Shown here: positions 7,445 to 9,942 of the stretch, one piece after another | Position numbering within the stretch: the stretch's first letter is position 1 | How the letters are laid out: every line of letters starts with the position of its first letter | DNA from: Kangiellaceae bacterium | GTDB taxonomy: Bacteria > Pseudomonadota > Gammaproteobacteria > Enterobacterales > Kangiellaceae | Assembly (NCBI GenBank): GCA_030590405.1 | Contig: JAUUYO010000127.1 | Location: forward strand, 1-9,942 | DNA length: 9,942 nt | Direction: 5' to 3' | Program-made: the position numbers and the translations under genes | The notes under the pieces: generated by a model | The model's input: the letters and a program-made list of their open reading frames with translations, nothing else | Told to the model about the DNA's origin: nothing | The model's database searches: none

Positions 7445-8245
7445 TTGAAAAAAATTGAAATACAAAAGCTCGCTAAAATCATGCAAAAATTACGTGATCC
7501 GAATTTTGGTTGTCCCTGGGATACCAGGCAAAGCTATAAGACTATTTTGCCTTACACTATTGAAGAAGTTTATGAAGTAGCGGATGCGATTGAACGAGAA
7601 GATTTTTCGGATTTAAAAGATGAGTTAGGTGATTTATTATTTCAGGTGGTTTTTTATGCTCAACTGGCAGCGGAAGATGGATATTTTGATTTGTCTGAAG
7701 TAGTGGAAGGGATCTGCGATAAATTAACTCGCCGACATCCTCATGTGTTTGGTAACAAGGTTTATGCCGATGAGAATGCGGTTCATCAGGCATGGGAAAA
7801 ACAAAAGCATCTTGAGCGGCAGGATAAAAACAATCAACAGCAAGCGAGTCTTCTGGATGATATCCCTCTGGTTTTACCGGAGCTAAAACGTGCTCAAAAA
7901 ATTCAAAAACGGGTAGCTAAACAAGGATTTGATTGGCCGGATATTTCTCAAGTTTGGGAAAAACTAGAGGAAGAAGTAATTGAAGTTAAGCAAGCGGCTG
8001 AGTCTGGTGATCAGTCACATTTGAAAGAAGAACTTGGTGATTTGATTTTTGTTTGTGTCAATTTAGCCAGACACTATCAAGTGGATGCAGATATGGCGTT
8101 AAGAGAGGCCAATCAAAAGTTTGAAAAGCGTTTTCGCAAGGTCGAAGAGTTGGCCGGAGGTGCTATATCTGATTTTGATCTGGAGAAGCTTGAAGAGTTT
8201 TGGCAAGCGGCTAAGAAGGAAACAGGACAAAAAATAAAATCCTGA
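7445..8245 (+). CDS. mazG: Nucleoside triphosphate pyrophosphohydrolase MazG
   Basis: Cytosolic all-alpha NTP pyrophosphatase that hydrolyses (d)NTPs to NMP and PPi. In E. coli it is reported to modulate ppGpp and MazEF toxicity. It has two tandem MazG domains. With TTG 7445 as residue 1, the N-terminal domain shows MQKLRDPNFGCPWD (13-26), EE-x2-E at 40-44 and ELGD at 60-63. The C-terminal domain shows KQGFDWPD (159-166), the EEEVIE motif (175-180) and EELGD at 195-199, the metal-binding E-E-x2-E/E-x2-D pattern. I chose TTG because it has an AGGA site and gives 266 residues, close to the 263 of E. coli, starting just ahead of the conserved part. The alternative is ATG 7394, giving 283 residues with 17 unconserved ones. 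The TGA stop sits in the 10-base palindrome CTGAATTCAG. No mazE or mazF is present upstream. Confidence 0.94.
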   Translation: MKKIEIQKLAKIMQKLRDPNFGCPWDTRQSYKTILPYTIEEVYEVADAIEREDFSDLKDELGDLLFQVVFYAQLAAEDGYFDLSEVVEGICDKLTRRHPHVFGNKVYADENAVHQAWEKQKHLERQDKNNQQQASLLDDIPLVLPELKRAQKIQKRVAKQGFDWPDISQVWEKLEEEVIEVKQAAESGDQSHLKEELGDLIFVCVNLARHYQVDADMALREANQKFEKRFRKVEELAGGAISDFDLEKLEEFWQAAKKETGQKIKS

Positions 8246-8267
8246 ATTCAGTAATAAATTTATCAGG

Positions 8268-8320
8268 AAAGCACTGAGTAACGGAGAAAAAATAATGACA
8301 TAACGAAACTCATGTGCTTT
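8268..8320 (+). terminator. Candidate terminator hairpin after mazG
   Basis: AAAGCACTGAGT (8268-8279) pairs with ACTCATGTGCTTT (8308-8320) over 12 bp with one bulged T; the loop is 28 bases. A TTTT/TACGTTGTTTT stretch follows on the plus strand. It lies in the 121-base gap between the convergent genes mazG and the aminotransferase, where termination is expected. The AT-rich stem and large loop make it weaker than a classic intrinsic terminator. Confidence 0.4.
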
Positions 8321-8366
8321 TACGTTGTTTTAAAAATAGGCCGTTTCAGACCATTCGATAAAACAC

Positions 8367-9626
8367 CTACAAGGATCCAAGCCAGTCACATAGTTTTTCT
8401 ATGCCTTGTTTAACTTTGTCAAACTCCGCTTTTTCATTTTCAGCGACCCAAATCTGGCTACCATCAAAATCAACAAATGCCAGGCGAGTAGTCAAACTTG
8501 ATTCGGGCATGCCAAAGGCGGAGCCGGGCAATAGCGCGACGCCTGTTTCTTCCATTAATGCGCCTGTGAGTTGCTCACCGGTTGAAATATTCCGCTTAAA
8601 TAACTGTTTGCTAAAGGGTGAAAAATCGGGAAATAAATAAAAGCCGCCTTGCGCGTCATGTATATTGATCCCTGATTCTCTCAATCGGTTACTGCAATAC
8701 AGGCTAATCTCTTTGAGTAATCCTATTTGTTTTTGCAAAAAGCTTTTCGCTAACGTTTGATTTTCGTAGGCGTGAGTTGCAGCAACCTGGATCGGACTCG
8801 GCGCGCAAGAATAGGTTTCTGAGGCAACTCCGATCACGGCTTGAAAGAATGCATGTCCTAGTTGTTTTGGGATATGATGGAAACCTAATCGCCAACCTCC
8901 AGCACCACACCATTTAGACAAGCCCGATGAAACAATGCAGCCTTCTGGATAAAAATCCTCCAACGTGCAATATTCTTTATCGTAACTCAACAAGCTATAT
9001 ATTTCATCGGCAATGACGATAATTTTATATTTACGCATTACTTTGGCAAGTCTTTGTAGCTGCTCGCTTGAATAGCTTTGTCCCGTCGGGTTGCTAGGGT
9101 AATTAAATACCAGAATTAAGGGCGTTTCTTGATTTTCTCTCGCCTGGCAGAAGCACTCCAGCGTTTCTGGTGTCAGTTGCCATTGTTGGTCAAAATGAGT
9201 GGTTAACCATTCAACGTTATGACCGGCAAGCTTTGCCTGAGGTTCATAAGAAACCCAGCTAGGGGCTGGCAATAAAACTTCTGCTTTTGCAAATGCAGCC
9301 ATGATGCAATAGAGCAAAATTTTGCTACCAGCGCCAACGATGATTTGCTCATGATCCCAATTTTTGTTTTCCATATCATGATGAAAACTTGCAATTGCCT
9401 GACGTAACGGCAAGTGACCCTGAACGCTCATATATTCCTTACGGTGAGCCGCTTCTGCCAAGTGTTGAGTGATCTTTTCTGGTACAGGGAAAGGGCTCTG
9501 ACCGAAGCCGAATTTGAAGACGTTTTGGTTGTTGTCTGTGCGCAATTGGGATAATTGATTGATTAATAAGGTTTCTGAGTGTTTACCTGGCCGGAGGTAT
9601 TTTTCAATTGAATAGTTACTGTTCAT
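8367..9626 (-). CDS. PLP-dependent class I/II aminotransferase (fold type I)
   Basis: Transfers an amino group between an amino acid and a 2-oxo acid using PLP; the substrate cannot be read from sequence. From ATG 9626 the protein is 419 residues, usual for aspartate/aromatic-type aminotransferases. Visible: GAGSKILLY (98-106) at the phosphate-binding site, NYPSNPTGQ with N179, ADEIY with D207 (pyridine nitrogen) and Y210, the Schiff-base lysine K238 in SSGLSKWCGAGGWRLGF with R246, and R381 in TTRLAFVDF, expected to bind the substrate carboxylate. The segment FGFGQSPFPVPEKI near 40-53 replaces the common G-x-P-D-F-x-x-P. A TTG at 9698 would add 24 residues, but this stretch overlaps likely promoter DNA and has no ribosome site, whereas ATG 9626 has GGA 8 bases upstream. 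It is convergent with mazG and appears monocistronic; the next gene to the left faces it, so no pathway context is offered. Confidence 0.88.
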   Translation of the reverse strand: MNSNYSIEKYLRPGKHSETLLINQLSQLRTDNNQNVFKFGFGQSPFPVPEKITQHLAEAAHRKEYMSVQGHLPLRQAIASFHHDMENKNWDHEQIIVGAGSKILLYCIMAAFAKAEVLLPAPSWVSYEPQAKLAGHNVEWLTTHFDQQWQLTPETLECFCQARENQETPLILVFNYPSNPTGQSYSSEQLQRLAKVMRKYKIIVIADEIYSLLSYDKEYCTLEDFYPEGCIVSSGLSKWCGAGGWRLGFHHIPKQLGHAFFQAVIGVASETYSCAPSPIQVAATHAYENQTLAKSFLQKQIGLLKEISLYCSNRLRESGINIHDAQGGFYLFPDFSPFSKQLFKRNISTGEQLTGALMEETGVALLPGSAFGMPESSLTTRLAFVDFDGSQIWVAENEKAEFDKVKQGIEKLCDWLGSL

Positions 9627-9942
9627 AACAGGATCCGTCGATTTGATTAATATAGTGTTGTTGCTGATTACTTTAAGTGTTAAAAATATCCACTTCAAGC
9701 TATCGGTAAAAATAAAAATATATTTTCAAAATAGATTAGAAAAACAAAAAGAGAGGTCGATTTTTCTAGTATTTTGAAATGAATGAAAATTGAAATTATG
9801 CTTAAAATAGCTGAAGATTTGAATGATTGAGAGTTTGATTGAAGTCAGATAGATTTAAAAAGGGAGGGTTTAATAGGGTTGGGCTGTGTTACTGTTCAGC
9901 GTGCTCGGATAGTTATATAGTGATAATCTAAAGTTGCGTGTC
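9627..9942. other. AT-rich region upstream of the aminotransferase, no gene seen
   Basis: Apart from the promoter candidates near its left end, this 316-base stretch shows no convincing coding frame, tRNA or terminator on either strand. It holds homopolymer-rich A/T segments (9705-9780) and a direct repeat TGATTGA at 9824-9830 and 9836-9842, spaced 12 bases start to start. A gene beyond the right edge may use its end as a promoter region. Confidence 0.5.
9649..9698 (-). promoter_or_regulatory. Candidate promoters for the aminotransferase gene
   Basis: Two overlapping by-eye matches on the minus strand: TTGAAG (9693-9698), 17 bases, TAAAGT (9670-9675); and TTAAAG (9671-9676), 16 bases, TATATT (9649-9654). 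Either would start transcription shortly before ATG 9626 and inside the extended TTG frame, supporting the shorter protein. AT-rich context makes chance matches likely. Confidence 0.25.

Noticed and set aside
8401..8913. Short frames on both strands within the aminotransferase gene
   Set aside because: They are alternate-frame shadows of a gene with all PLP motifs, and none has a ribosome site or recognisable domain.
9824..9842. TGATTGA direct repeat as an operator or start of a CRISPR-like array
   Set aside because: There are only two 7-base copies in AT-rich DNA with no spacer structure or symmetry, so chance is sufficient.

Overview
The window looks like a chromosomal core segment of an AT-rich gammaproteobacterium. 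The gene order barA - rlmD - relA - mazG, with barA divergent from the other three, is the arrangement known from E. coli and its relatives, and each protein matches its E. coli counterpart in length and motifs. The family cannot be fixed from sequence alone; base composition suggests a marine or free-living lineage rather than an enteric one, which is inference.

Left part, minus strand (1-3283): an operon read leftward. It holds a possible 20-codon leader peptide, an exported protein resembling orphan ABC-type substrate-binding proteins, and the hybrid sensor kinase BarA, which is cut by the window edge inside its receiver domain. The last two genes overlap by 8 bases. An SBP-like partner welded to BarA is not part of the E. 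coli arrangement and is the most interesting feature here.

Middle, plus strand (3551-8245): rlmD (23S rRNA U1939 methyltransferase), relA (ribosome-associated ppGpp synthetase) and mazG (NTP pyrophosphatase). The gaps after rlmD and after relA each hold a large imperfect palindrome that looks like a dispersed intergenic repeat. No mazEF toxin-antitoxin pair lies between relA and mazG, where E. coli has one.

Right part (8246-9942): a short convergent gap with a hairpin, then a minus-strand fold-type I PLP aminotransferase of unknown substrate, then about 316 AT-rich bases with no convincing gene.

Together the genes concern global control and translation: BarA feeds the UvrY/Csr (Gac/Rsm) pathway, RelA makes the starvation alarmone, MazG clears NTPs and is reported to influence ppGpp in E. 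coli, and RlmD modifies the ribosome. I see no phage, IS, CRISPR or defence genes. The novelty is limited to the SBP-BarA coupling, a possible leader peptide, a GGA-loop hairpin ahead of rlmD, and the two repeats.
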